Below, in pieces: positions 32,503-43,980 of a stretch of DNA of 64,000 nucleotides. A program made the position numbers and the translations under genes. Under the pieces are notes generated by a model. That model did no database searches, was not told the origin of the DNA, and saw only the letters and a program-made list of their open reading frames with translations. The first letter of the stretch is position 1. Every line of letters starts with the position of its first letter. The DNA comes from PALSA-555 sp963731625. Lineage in GTDB: Bacteria > Actinomycetota > Acidimicrobiia > IMCC26256 > PALSA-555. The stretch covers positions 1,630,257 through 1,694,256 of the forward strand of contig CAVSWH010000001.1 of assembly GCA_963731625.1 (NCBI GenBank). The letters run 5' to 3'.

Positions 32503-34411
32503 GTGACCCCCCGCAAGACGAGTTACACGGCGAAGGACATCACCGTCCTGCGGGGCCTCGAGCCGGTCCGGGAGCGCCCGGGCATGTACATCGGGTCGAC
32601 CGGACCGTCGGGACTCCACCACCTCGTGTACGAGGTCGTGGACAACTCGGTGGACGAGGCGATGGCGGGCGAGGCCACGCGCATCGACATCACGCTCCAG
32701 GCGGACGGCGGGGTCAGCGTGATCGACAACGGCCGCGGCATCCCCGTCGATCCGCACCCCGACGACCCGAAGAAGTCGGCCGCCGAGATCATCATGACCA
32801 CGCTGCACGCCGGCGGGAAGTTCGGCGGCGAGGGCTACAAGATCTCGGGCGGGCTCCACGGCGTCGGCGTCTCCGTCGTCAACGCGCTGTCGGTCCGCCT
32901 GGATCTCGAGATCCACCGCGACGGCGCGCGCTGGGAGCAGCACTACGCGAAGGGCGGCGTCCCCCAGGGGAGGCTGAAGAAGGTCGGCCCGTCGAAGAAG
33001 AGCGGCACGAAGATCACGTTCTGGCCCGACCCGGCGGTGTTCGAGGAGACGGACTTCCGCGCCCAGACCCTCATCGAGCGCCTCCGAGAGATGGCCTTCC
33101 TCAACCGCGGCCTCGAGATCCGCTTCCGCGACGAGCGCGTGAGCCCGCCGCTCGAGCAGAGCTTCCGGTTCACGGGCGGCATCGTCGACTTCGTGAAGCA
33201 CCTCAACGTCTCGAAGGAGCCGCTGTTCAAGCGCGTCGCGTCGTACGAGGAGCGGGGACCGGACTCCGAGATCGATGTCGCGATGCAGTGGAACACCGGC
33301 TACTACGAGGGGCTCCACTCGTTCGCGAACAACATCGCCACCACCGAGGGCGGGATGCACGAGGAGGGCTTCAAGAAGGCCCTGACGAACGTGCTGAACA
33401 AGTACGCCAAGGCGAAGGGCCACGTGAAGGACAAGGACGCCAACCTGCTCGGCGAGGACATCCGCGAGGGCCTCACCGCGATCGTGTCCGTGAAGCTGCG
33501 CTCCCCCCAGTTCGAAGGCCAGACGAAGGCCAAGCTCGGCAACACCGAGATGCGCTCCGCCGTCGAGCGCGCCACGAACGACAAGTTCTCCGAGTGGCTC
33601 GAGGAGCACCCGAGCGAGGGGCGTCTCATCATGGGGAAGGCCATCCAGGCCTCGCGGGCGCGGGTCGCGGCACGCCAAGCGCGCGACCTCACGCGCCGCA
33701 AGTCGCTCCTCGAGTCGGCGGCGATGCCCGGCAAGCTCGCGGACTGCTCATCGAACGACCCGGCCGAGACGGAGCTCTTCATCGTCGAAGGCGACAGCGC
33801 CGGTGGCTCGGCCAAGCGGGCGCGCGACCCACGGTTCCAGGCCATCCTGCCGATCCGGGGCAAGATCCTCAACGTCGAGCGGGCCCGCATGGACCGCATG
33901 CTGAAGAACGAGGAGATCCAGGTCCTCGTCCAGGCGATCGGCGCCGGCGTCGGCGACGACTTCGCCGGCGAGAAGGCCCGCTACCACAAGATCATCGTGC
34001 TCGCCGACGCCGACGTCGACGGCGCGCACATCCGGACGCTGCTGCTCACCTTCTTCTACCGCCAGCTCGTCGAGCTCGTGAAGTACGGCTGCATCTACAT
34101 CGCCCAACCGCCGCTGTTCCGCGCCGACCTCGGCAAGGAGCGTCACTACCTGAAGGACGAGGCGGCGCTGCGCGCCTTCGAGACCGAGCACGAGGGCAAG
34201 AAGATCGACGTCAACCGCTTCAAGGGCCTGGGCGAGATGGACTGGGAAGAACTCGGCGAGACCACCATGAGCCCGAGCACGCGTACGCTCCTGCGCGTCT
34301 CGGTCGAGGACGCCGCCATCGCGGACGAGATGATCTCGACCCTCATGGGTGACGACGTCGAGACCCGACGCAAGTTCATCCAGGACAACGCGAAGGACGT
34401 GCGGTTCATCG

Positions 34412-34419
<8 letters not shown>
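32503..34419 (+). CDS. gyrB: DNA gyrase subunit B
   Basis: This 638-residue ATPase subunit carries VLRGLEPVRERPGMYIGS, VDNSVDEAMAG, DNGRGIPVD, TLHAGGKFGGEGYKISGGLHGVG (read as GGLHGVGVSVVNALS), the TOPRIM motifs FIVEGDSAGGSAK and LADADVDGAHIRTLLL, and the C-terminal NRFKGLGEMDWEEL. The acidic TOPRIM residues are present. It starts with GTG 154 bp after the DUF721 gene; a TAAACT at 32383-32388 is a likely -10 element in that gap. gyrA overlaps its end by eight bases. Confidence 0.98.
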
Positions 34420-36880
<2,461 letters not shown>

Positions 36881-36884
<4 letters not shown>

Positions 36885-37995
36885 GCACCCCGCCTGAGGA
36901 GTTGCCGGCGTCCTCCGACAGCGAGCCGAAGAAGCCGGCGCGCCGTCGCGGCGCGAATGACAACGATGCGTCCTCCGGGAACGGCCCTGTCGTCGCGTCC
37001 GCGAACGACGCACCGGCGCCGCCGCGACGGCGCGCCTCCGGCGCGGCCGCGCCCGCGGTGACCGCAGCGGCCGCCTCGGAGGCGGCAACGCCACTGGCCG
37101 GTGAGTCGACCGCCGCGTTGAAGCCTCCGGACGGGGAGCGGGCCTCGCGACGCAGTCGGCGCAGGTCCTCGTCGGCGGACACCGCGACGGCGAAGAGCGA
37201 CGACGGCGCGAAGGCCGAGGATGCCGTGAAGGCCGACCCGCAGCGCAGCGCCGCCGCGACGGCGACAGCGGATGTGGCCGACAAGACCGACGCGAAGGCG
37301 TCGCCCGCGACGACGTCGAAGCTGGCGTCGAGCACCGACGCCGCGCCCGCGCCGCCGCGCCGCTCGAAGCGCGCCGGGGCCGACGCCCCCGCGCCGGCCG
37401 CGGCGGCGGTCAGCGCGCTCGACGTGCCGTCGCTGGCCACCTCCGAGGCCGACGCCGAGGCCGAGCTCGTCGACGACACCGAGGCGCCGCCGCGCCGTCG
37501 CTTCGGACGCTTTGGTCGAACGGTCAGCGCGTCGATCCCGGCGGTGCCGGCCGTCGAGTCCGCGCCGGTGACGGTCGTCCCGGCGAAGGCGATCACCGGC
37601 CCGACGACCGCAGTCGCGCGCCCCGACCGCACCTACCGCCAGACGGTCACGAAGGTCGACCTGTGGTCGGTCACGAAGCTGTCACTGTGCTTCTACCTCA
37701 GCGCGATGTTCGTCACGGTCGTCGCGTTCGTCGCGCTCTGGATCATCGCCGACGCCGCCGGGATCATCCACAGCGTCGAGAAGTTCCTCGGCGACCTACT
37801 CTCCGCGAAGAACTTCCACTTCCTTTCCGCCACGGTGCTCCGCGGCGCCATCCTCATCGGGCTCGTGGTGGTGGCCCTGCAGGTCGTGATCACCGTGATC
37901 GCGGCGTCCTTCTACAACATCTTCGCCGAGCTCTTCGGCGGGGTGGAGATCACGGTGAAGGAAGAGGGCCCCGCCGAGTACCTTGACCCGTCCTT

Positions 37996-38005
<10 letters not shown>
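36881..38005 (+). CDS. DUF3566 membrane protein
   Basis: This is a 374-residue protein. Residues 1-245 are a low-complexity Ala/Pro/Ser/Arg-rich cytoplasmic region with repeated PPRRR motifs. The last 130 residues are a DUF3566 domain with two membrane helices (about 275-297 and 320-345) and the ending FYNIFAELFGGVEIT. The gene follows gyrA in most actinomycetes; its product is unknown, though the domain is found with cell-division and topology genes. The ATG overlaps the gyrA stop (ATGA). Its final codons and stop lie inside the tRNA-Ile gene. Confidence 0.88.
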
Positions 38006-38069
<64 letters not shown>

Positions 38070-38530
38070 CGACGAGGACTTCACCGTTGGCGCCGGGTTG
38101 GGTTCACCGTTGCGGCTCCGGCGGGGACATCTGGCGCGACATCATCGCCACCGAGCCTTGAGGACCCAGTAGCCGACTGCCGGTTCTACCGGAGGCCTTG
38201 GGCCGAAGCTCGTTACGGGTCGGTTCGTTGCCGGGTGGCGCGACGAAGCCGCCTGAAGGTCTCGCGAGCCCAACCTGCGCGCGGGCCCGTTGTGCGAGTA
38301 CTGCCCCGCACTTTGTCGGTGCGAGGTTGGCGCCACCTTCATGGCGGAGCGCAACCAGTAGTCACCAACCGCGTCGTGGCCCGGGCGCAGGAATGATGAA
38401 TCGTGATCGGCTAGCCGGGGTCGGAACGGAGCGCTGATCATGTGCGTGGCACGCGTAGAGCTCCGATCGGTCGGTGTTAGCGTTCGGGCGTTCTTGGCCT
38501 GCGGGCCAGGCGAAGGCGGAGGGAGCCCGG
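38070..38530. other. Gene-free spacer between tRNA-Ile and the surface-protein genes
   Basis: These 461 bp hold no reading frame that I recognise. GAGGACTTCACCGTTG (38074-38089) and TTCACCGTTGCGG (38103-38115) recur in inverted orientation at 41362-41380, about 3.3 kb away. Near the right end CGTAGAGCTCCGATCGGTCGG (about 38455-38475, 21 bases split here as CGTAGAGCTCCG and ATCGGTCGG) resembles the 33-bp leader repeats further on, and TAGCGT at 38478-38483 could be a -10 for the next gene. The region may be decayed coding sequence. Confidence 0.5.
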
Positions 38531-40051
38531 GTGCGGTCGGTGAGGGGTCCGGTCGCGGCTGGGCTGGTCGGGCTGGTGGTGGTGGCGGGGTCGCTGGTCG
38601 CGATCGGGGTGGCCCCCGCGGGGGCAACATCCCTGGTGCACAACGAGGCGGAGTTCCGGGCCGCGTGGACCAATAACGCCGAGACCGAGATCGACCTGGC
38701 CAACGACATCACCTTCACCACGCCCTGTGCCAACCCCAGCGGCTCCACCGGGGCGGTCCGGGCCACCACGACCCCGTTGACCGTGAACGGCAACGGGCAC
38801 ACGCTCACGCTCTGCACCAACGCTGGGAACGGCGTGCTCGAACAGGACAGCTCGGGTGCGCTCACGTTCCAGAACGTCACCGTCACCGGTGGCACCGCGA
38901 CGACCTCCCCCGGCATCGGGGGTGCGATCTTCACTGGCGGTGTGGTGACGGTGACGAACTCGACGTTCACCAACAACACTGCCGACGGCATCGGGGGCGG
39001 TGCGATCTTCGCTGACGGTGCAGCGGTGACGGTGACGAACTCGACGTTCACCGGCAACACTGCCCCCGGCGACGCCGGGGGTGCGGTCTTCGCTTTTGGT
39101 GTGGTGACGGTGACGAACTCGACGTTCACCAACAACACCGCCGCCGGCAGCGGTGCGATCTTCGACGAGGGTGGTGCCGTGACGGTGACGAACTCGACGT
39201 TCACCGGCAACACCGCCCCCGGCGGCACCGGGGGCGCGATCGTGACTGGCGGTGTGGTGACGGTGACGAACTCGACGTTCGCCAACAACACTGCATCCAG
39301 CGGCGGGGGTGCGATCGGCACCGGTAATGCGGTCATGGTGACGAACTCGACGTTCACCGGCAACGCCGCATCCAGCGGCGACGGGGGTGCGATCACTGGC
39401 GCAGCGGTGACGGTGACGAACTCGACGTTCACCGGCAACGCCGCATCCAGCGGCGACGGGGGTGCGATCGGCACCGCCTTTCCGGTCACGGTGACGAACT
39501 CGACGTTCACCAACAACACCGCGAGCACCGGGGGTGCGGTCTTCGCCAGCAGTGCGCTGAAGGTCGCATATTCGACGTTGACCGGGAACGTCGCCCCAAC
39601 CGGAAGCGCAGTGGCGTCAGATACTTCGATCACGTTGTTTGGCTCGGTGTTCGTGAAGCCCGCGGGGACGGGGCCCCTGTGCGCTGGAACGAGCAACTCG
39701 TTGGGGTACAACTACGCGAACGAGACCCTGAACACCTGCAACCTGATCGCGACGGGGGATAGCAGCCTCGACGCGAACGACCCGCTGCTCGGTGCGCTGG
39801 CCAGCAACGGTGGGCCCACCCAGACCCAGCTGCCCCAAGACGGGCCCAGCCCACTGATCGACGCGATCCCCAACGCGCACTGCGGGGACGGCAACACCCT
39901 CGCCGGGTTCACGATCACGACCGACCAGCGCGGCCTGCCCCGCCCCGACACGGCCAGCCCCAACTGCGACATCGGCGCCGTGGAGGTGCAGCCACCTGCG
40001 GCGGCGACCACCACGACAACGCCTGGCCTCACCGCCGCGTTCACCGGGTAG
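38531..40051 (+). CDS. Secreted parallel beta-helix repeat protein
   Basis: This 506-residue protein has a signal peptide (VAAGLVGLVVVAGSLVAIGV, cut near AGA). Eight or more repeats follow, built on VTVTNSTFT(N/G)N(T/A)A with a GGAI turn, each about 20-25 residues and predicted to stack as a right-handed beta-helix. A choice-of-anchor-like domain comes next (LGALASNGGPTQTQLP, SPLIDAIP, TDQRGLPRP, CDIGAVEV). A Thr-rich stretch and the tail LTAAFTG end the protein. It is a probable surface or adhesin-type protein. The GTG at 38531 has GGAGGGAG five bases upstream. The C-terminal tail is shared with the next gene. Confidence 0.8.
   Translation: MRSVRGPVAAGLVGLVVVAGSLVAIGVAPAGATSLVHNEAEFRAAWTNNAETEIDLANDITFTTPCANPSGSTGAVRATTTPLTVNGNGHTLTLCTNAGNGVLEQDSSGALTFQNVTVTGGTATTSPGIGGAIFTGGVVTVTNSTFTNNTADGIGGGAIFADGAAVTVTNSTFTGNTAPGDAGGAVFAFGVVTVTNSTFTNNTAAGSGAIFDEGGAVTVTNSTFTGNTAPGGTGGAIVTGGVVTVTNSTFANNTASSGGGAIGTGNAVMVTNSTFTGNAASSGDGGAITGAAVTVTNSTFTGNAASSGDGGAIGTAFPVTVTNSTFTNNTASTGGAVFASSALKVAYSTLTGNVAPTGSAVASDTSITLFGSVFVKPAGTGPLCAGTSNSLGYNYANETLNTCNLIATGDSSLDANDPLLGALASNGGPTQTQLPQDGPSPLIDAIPNAHCGDGNTLAGFTITTDQRGLPRPDTASPNCDIGAVEVQPPAAATTTTTPGLTAAFTG
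38942..39520 (+). repeat. Tandem coding repeats in the beta-helix gene
   Basis: Eight near-identical DNA units share the core GTGACGGTGACGAACTCGAC followed by GTTCACC and alternate with variable GGAI-coding turns. Unit spacing is about 65-80 bp and always a multiple of three. The very low divergence of the cores suggests recent duplication or homogenisation. Confidence 0.85.
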
Positions 40052-40078
40052 CGGCGCCGTTCGGGCGAACGGGGCCGT

Positions 40079-40111
40079 GTAGAAATCGGTCGCTGAGGGT
40101 GTAGATCCATG
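40079..40111 (+). repeat. 33-bp leader repeat, copy R1
   Basis: GTAGAAATCGGTCGCTGAGG continues GTGTAGATCCATG. It lies 75 bp before the glycine-rich gene. Copies R2 and R3 match at 29 and 30 of 33 positions or so. A promoter or transcript-leader role is inferred from position. Confidence 0.7.
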
Positions 40112-40186
40112 CCCCGACCATGTGGCTCCGCCTGCGCCGGCAAGGGCGTAGCGTCCTGCCGTTCGGTCGAGGCGGAGGAGACGCCG

Positions 40187-41260
40187 GTGCGGTTGCGCAT
40201 CGCTAGTTTCGGTCTTGGTGCGGTCGCGACCGCGCTGTTCGGCGTCGTGGCGTTGGCAGGTTCGGGCCCAGCGGGGGCGGCGTCGACGACGCTGTACTCC
40301 TCCCTCACCGGGTTTACCGGGTTTGTGCCGAGCGCGGCGACGGTGCCTGCGGGGATCTGTTTCGTGACGATCGCCGCTGCGGGTGGGCAGGGAGGGACCA
40401 CGAGTGTCGCCGGTGGCGCCGGCGCGTCGGTCGCGGCGCGTGTCGCTGCCGCGCCGGGGAGCGTCTTGGCCGTGCTCGTCGCTGGCGCGGGCGGCCTTGT
40501 AGATGGCGGCACCGGTGGCGGGGGCGGGGCTGGGGGCGGGGAAGGCGAGGGGGGTGGTGGGGCATCGGCTGCGAGCTCGAATGGTGTGCCGCTGGTCGTT
40601 GCCGGGGGCGGCGGTGGCGCGAGCAACGGCGTAGGCGGCGCGGGTGGACCCATTGCGGGGAACGCGAGTCCGGGCGGCGGCGGTGATCCCGGCGGCGGCG
40701 GGACCGGCGCCGGGGTGAGCGGCGCGGGTGGGTTCCGCGGCGGCACGGGTGGGACGGTGACCACGACCGGGGCCGCGACCGGGGCCGTCGGCGGCAGCGG
40801 TGGCAACGGTGACGGCAACGCAGGTGGTGGCGGCGGAGCGGGGACCTTCACGTCGGCGCCTGGAGCGAACGGCGGCGCGGGCGGCGCGGGATCGGGCGCG
40901 GGCGGAACCGGCAGTGCCGGCAGCGGAAAGGGCGGTGCGGGCGCCGCGCCCGGCGGCACCGGCGGGAGCTCCAGCGATCAAGGCGGCGGCGGTGGTGGCG
41001 GCGCCCCCGGCGTGGGCGGTGGTGGTGGTGGTGTCGATGGTGGCGGGGGCGCAGGCTACGCGGGCGGCGGCGGAGGGGGCGGCGCAGGTTCGGGAGGAGG
41101 CGGGGGATCGTCGTTCGCCGCGCCCGGCGCGACCGGGATCCAGAACCTCGGACCCAACACCGGAGACGGCAGCGTCGCGATCACCTACGACCCGAGCACC
41201 GACGCCTGCCCGGTTGTCGCGCCGGCCGCGGTCGCCCCGACGGCTGCGTTCACCGGGTAG
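40187..41260 (+). CDS. Secreted glycine-rich protein
   Basis: This 357-residue protein has a signal peptide (FGLGAVATALFGVVALAGSG, cut near GAA). A short conserved-looking strand region follows (TGFVPSAATVPAGICFVTIA), then about 250 residues dominated by Gly (GGAGG, GGGGG, GYAGGGG), then SSFAAPGATGIQNLGPNTGDG and the tail PTAAFTG. The pattern resembles glycine-rich surface proteins with an ALK-type glycine-rich domain rather than PE_PGRS, since no PE domain is present. The GTG at 40187 has GGAGGAG six bases upstream. The shared tail and repeats link it to the previous gene. Confidence 0.75.
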   Translation: MRLRIASFGLGAVATALFGVVALAGSGPAGAASTTLYSSLTGFTGFVPSAATVPAGICFVTIAAAGGQGGTTSVAGGAGASVAARVAAAPGSVLAVLVAGAGGLVDGGTGGGGGAGGGEGEGGGGASAASSNGVPLVVAGGGGGASNGVGGAGGPIAGNASPGGGGDPGGGGTGAGVSGAGGFRGGTGGTVTTTGAATGAVGGSGGNGDGNAGGGGGAGTFTSAPGANGGAGGAGSGAGGTGSAGSGKGGAGAAPGGTGGSSSDQGGGGGGGAPGVGGGGGGVDGGGGAGYAGGGGGGGAGSGGGGGSSFAAPGATGIQNLGPNTGDGSVAITYDPSTDACPVVAPAAVAPTAAFTG

Positions 41261-41289
41261 CGGCGCGGTTCACCGCGAGCGGGACCCTT

Positions 41290-41322
41290 GTAGAAATCGG
41301 CCGCGGAGCGTGTAGATCCGTG
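41290..41322 (+). repeat. 33-bp leader repeat, copy R2
   Basis: GTAGAAATCGGCCGCGGAGC continues GTGTAGATCCGTG. It follows the stop of the glycine-rich gene by 29 bp and is not followed by a gene: only 64 bp separate it from R3. It could be the relic of a lost cassette. Confidence 0.7.
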
Positions 41323-41386
41323 GTCCACGCATCTGCACGTCACCTGTGCCAGTAGGGCTGTCCGCAACGGTGAAGTCCTCACGACG

Positions 41387-41419
41387 AGAGAAATCGGTCG
41401 CTTAGGGTGTAGATCCGTG
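41387..41419 (+). repeat. 33-bp leader repeat, copy R3
   Basis: AGAGAAATCGGTCGCTTAGG continues GTGTAGATCCGTG. It lies 61 bp before a 45-codon gene and may serve as leader or promoter for that gene and the dehydrogenase-like gene after it. The 61 bp also resemble the sequence after R2 (both end in a CAACG(G/A)TGAAG motif). Confidence 0.7.
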
Positions 41420-41480
41420 GCTCACCCATGCGGTTCCACCCGCGCTTGCCAGTGCTGCCGGCAACGATGAAGCCTTCACG

Positions 41481-41618
41481 ATGAGAAACGCTCGTCGCAT
41501 CGCCCTGGTCGTGCTCTGCGCGCTCCTCGCCGGCATCGTCGTGCGCCTGCGCGGTAAGGGCAGCGTCCCGCCCACCAACGGCGGCTGGCGGGAGCTCGAG
41601 GGCCCCGACTTCCGGTGA
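41481..41618 (+). CDS. 45-residue membrane peptide, function unknown
   Basis: The protein reads MRNARRIALVVLCALLAGIV, then VRLRGKGSVPPTNGGWRELE and GPDFR. It has one membrane helix (about 6-22) with a positive N-terminus, then a short polar part. Coding is supported by the GTGA overlap between its stop and the next gene's start. The downstream Pro-Pro-Thr-Asn-Gly-Gly-Trp-Arg-Glu-Leu segment looks like a conserved soluble motif rather than random sequence. It could be a subunit or regulator of the downstream product. Confidence 0.55.
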   Translation: MRNARRIALVVLCALLAGIVVRLRGKGSVPPTNGGWRELEGPDFR

Positions 41619-42598
41619 CGACCGCCCTGCTGGTCGGCGCCGGCGCCGTGGGGGTGCGCGCCGGCCGGCAGCTCGTCGACACGCCGGGCCTCGAGCGGCT
41701 GCTCGTCGCGGACCGTCACGCCGAACGTGCCGCGGAGCTCGCGGAGGCGCTCGGCGGCAGCGCCGTGCCGTACGGGCCGCTCCCGGCCGGCACCGACGTG
41801 GTCGCGCTCGCCATCCCCGGCGATCCCGCCGTCCCGTACGCGCACCGCGCAGCCGTCGCGCGCGTGCCCGTCGCCGCGGTCAGCGACGACCCGGCCGGCC
41901 TGACCGGCCTCCTCGCCCTCGATCCGCTCGCCCGGGACCAAGGCGTCGCAGTCGTCGTCGGCTGCGCGCTGGCGCCCGGGATCTCCGACGTCCTGGCCCG
42001 CCACGCGGCGGATGCACTCGACGCCGCCGACGAGGTCTACGTCGCGCGCGTCGGCGCGGCGGGCGAGGCCTGCGCCGCGACGGTGCGCCGCGCTCGACGG
42101 GAGCGGCCGGTCGAGTGGCGCGACGGCGGGCCGCGCACGGCGCGTCGGCTCGGGCCCGAGCTCGTCTGGTTTCCCGACCCGGTCGGGGCACGGGAGTGCG
42201 TCAGCGTCGCCGGTGTCGAGACCATCCACCAAGCCGTGCCGACCGTGACGAGGGCGACGCTGCGCGCCGCGGACGTCCCCCCGCCCCGGCGCCGCCTGGT
42301 CGGGCCGCCGCGGCCGCGCGACGACTGGGGCGCGGCGCGCGTCGAGGTCTGGGGCTGGCGTGCGAGCGTGCGCGACGCCGTCGTGTACGGCGTCATCGAA
42401 CGGCCGGGCGTCGCCGCGGGCACGGTGCTCGCGGTCGCGGCGGCGAAGATCGCCGGGCTGCTGCCCGCGGTGGAGCTGCGCACCCCGGGGCCCGGCGCCC
42501 GCGCGCTCGGCGCGGTCGTCGAGCCCGCGCCGTTCCTCGCCGAGCTCGCCCGCCGCGGGGTGAAGGCCGCGGCGTTCGAGGGCGTCACCGTCCCCTGA
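41615..42598 (+). CDS. Saccharopine-dehydrogenase-like NAD(P)-binding protein
   Basis: This 327-residue protein starts with a Rossmann strand and glycine loop, ALLVGAGAVGVRAGRQLVD, followed by a second strand ending in Asp (LLVADRHAERA), suggesting NAD. The middle (VVVGCALAPGISDVLARHAA) and the C-terminal part resemble saccharopine dehydrogenase-like oxidoreductases of unknown substrate. GTG starts inside the stop of the preceding small gene (GTGA). It is followed after 45 bp by tRNA-Ala. The exact reaction cannot be stated. Confidence 0.65.
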   Translation: MTTALLVGAGAVGVRAGRQLVDTPGLERLLVADRHAERAAELAEALGGSAVPYGPLPAGTDVVALAIPGDPAVPYAHRAAVARVPVAAVSDDPAGLTGLLALDPLARDQGVAVVVGCALAPGISDVLARHAADALDAADEVYVARVGAAGEACAATVRRARRERPVEWRDGGPRTARRLGPELVWFPDPVGARECVSVAGVETIHQAVPTVTRATLRAADVPPPRRRLVGPPRPRDDWGAARVEVWGWRASVRDAVVYGVIERPGVAAGTVLAVAAAKIAGLLPAVELRTPGPGARALGAVVEPAPFLAELARRGVKAAAFEGVTVP

Positions 42599-42643
42599 CC
42601 CGCCGCCGGCTGCACCGACCGCCGGTACGCTCGCGGCGCCGAA

Positions 42644-42716
42644 GGGGCGGTAGCTCAGCTGGTAGAGCGTCGGCTTTGCAAGCCGAAGGTCGCCGGTTCG
42701 ACCCCGGTCCGCTCCA
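42644..42716 (+). tRNA. tRNA-Ala (TGC)
   Basis: The 73-nt cloverleaf has acceptor GGGGCGG with CCGCTCC, including the G3:U70 identity pair of alanine tRNAs, anticodon arm TCGGC TTTGCAA GCCGA (anticodon TGC), T arm with GGTTCGACCC, and discriminator A. CCA is not encoded. TACGCT about 12 bp upstream (about 42626-42631) is a likely -10 element. Confidence 0.97.
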
Positions 42717-42786
42717 CCCCTCCGCCCCGGACCCGCCGGTCCCCACGCAGCGTCTGGCCCCGGACGCCCTTGGCGCGGATGCGAGA

Positions 42787-43956
42787 ATGGACTCCGTGGC
42801 GCGTCGATTCGGGGGTGGGGCGGCCGCGCGGCTGGCCGGCCTCACGGCGCTCGGTGCCGTGCTCGCCGTCGTGGGTTTCGCCGCGCCGGCGAGCGCCGAC
42901 GTGACGTCGCCGCCCGGCCCCAACAGCCCTCCCGCGGCACCGGGCTGGATCGCCTTCCAGCTGTCGAGCACGAACCTGACCGTCGGCAGCACGGTGCAGG
43001 TGTCCGTCGCCGGGGGCAGCACCGTCGGGGCGTCGCAGTTCTTCACCGGGCCGGACTGGCCGACCTCCTGGTCCGGGGACGGCCTCAGCCTCCAGTACCA
43101 GGGCAACACGCCCTGCACGTTCGCCAGCAACCCGAGCAGCTCGTGCGCGTACACCGTGACGGGCAACGGCGGCACGTTCGACAACGTGCTGTTCGGCGCG
43201 GGGTCGATCCCGGCCGACCAGGTGACGGCCCTCGAGCAGACGGTCACGGTGACGACGCCGACGACGCAGCCGACGATCCCTCCGCAGCCGCCGAGCCCGA
43301 ACTTCACCGGTCCGCCCAACGGCTTGCTCACCGGCCCCGGCCAGTTCACGTTCCAGGCGCCCGGCCAGTCCGGCGTGACGTATACGTGGACGCTGAAAAA
43401 CGCGACGACGGGCCAGTTGTTCCCCCAGTGGACAGGGTCTAGCTACACGCCGCCCGCGAGCATCTTCAACACGCCCGGTCAGTACACGTTGACGTTGAAC
43501 GCCAGCAACTCGGCGTTCCCGAGCGGCGCCAACCAGTCGATCTCGTTCGAGATCAGCCCGCCGACGACGCCGGGCCCCTCACCGCCGCCCGCGCCGGGGC
43601 CTGGGCCGTCGCCGACCCCCGCGGCACCCGCACCGCCGGTCAGTCCGCCGGCGCTCACGCATCTCTCGACCGTGTCGTACGTACCGCTCTCGAACTTCGA
43701 CACACCGACGCCCGCCGCGATCCGCCCCGTGACCGTGATCTGGCTGTGGCGACCCGACTGGTTCCAGACGGCTGAGGCGGCGCGCACCGCCGGCCGGCCG
43801 AGTGGGGTGAAGCGGGCGAGCGTCAGCATCGACGCGAAGGGCACGGCGGGGCCGAGCGCGACGCCGTGGCTCGCCGGGCTCGCCACCTTCGGGATCTTCG
43901 GGTTCGCGTGGATCCTCGTCCGGCGCCGCCGGGTGCGGACCTCGATCCTCGACTAG
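42787..43956 (+). CDS. Exported, membrane-anchored protein with Ig/PKD-like region
   Basis: This is a 389-residue protein. A signal peptide (LAGLTALGAVLAVVGFAAPA, cut near SADV) is followed by a beta-rich domain (SSTNLTVGSTVQVSVAGGST; two Cys at CTFAS and SSCAYTV may form a disulfide). A second domain resembles PKD/Ig folds (GQSGVTYTWTLKNATTG; TPGQYTLTLNASNS), and a Pro-rich linker comes next. A terminal membrane helix (about 362-380) with RRRRVR anchors it. The function is unknown. The ATG at 42787 or GTG at 42796 could be the start. It converges on the thioesterase gene with a 24-bp gap. Confidence 0.7.
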   Translation: MDSVARRFGGGAAARLAGLTALGAVLAVVGFAAPASADVTSPPGPNSPPAAPGWIAFQLSSTNLTVGSTVQVSVAGGSTVGASQFFTGPDWPTSWSGDGLSLQYQGNTPCTFASNPSSSCAYTVTGNGGTFDNVLFGAGSIPADQVTALEQTVTVTTPTTQPTIPPQPPSPNFTGPPNGLLTGPGQFTFQAPGQSGVTYTWTLKNATTGQLFPQWTGSSYTPPASIFNTPGQYTLTLNASNSAFPSGANQSISFEISPPTTPGPSPPPAPGPGPSPTPAAPAPPVSPPALTHLSTVSYVPLSNFDTPTPAAIRPVTVIWLWRPDWFQTAEAARTAGRPSGVKRASVSIDAKGTAGPSATPWLAGLATFGIFGFAWILVRRRRVRTSILD

Positions 43957-43980
43957 CGGCGCACCGCCCGCCCGTCGTGT

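Noticed and set aside
38942..39520. Regular repeats that look like a CRISPR array
   Set aside because: Repeat spacing is variable, the repeats are in frame within one signal-peptide protein, and no cas genes are present.
40187..41260. Glycine-rich protein considered as a PE_PGRS family member
   Set aside because: There is no PE domain; it has a standard signal peptide and lacks the GGAGGx periodicity of PGRS throughout.
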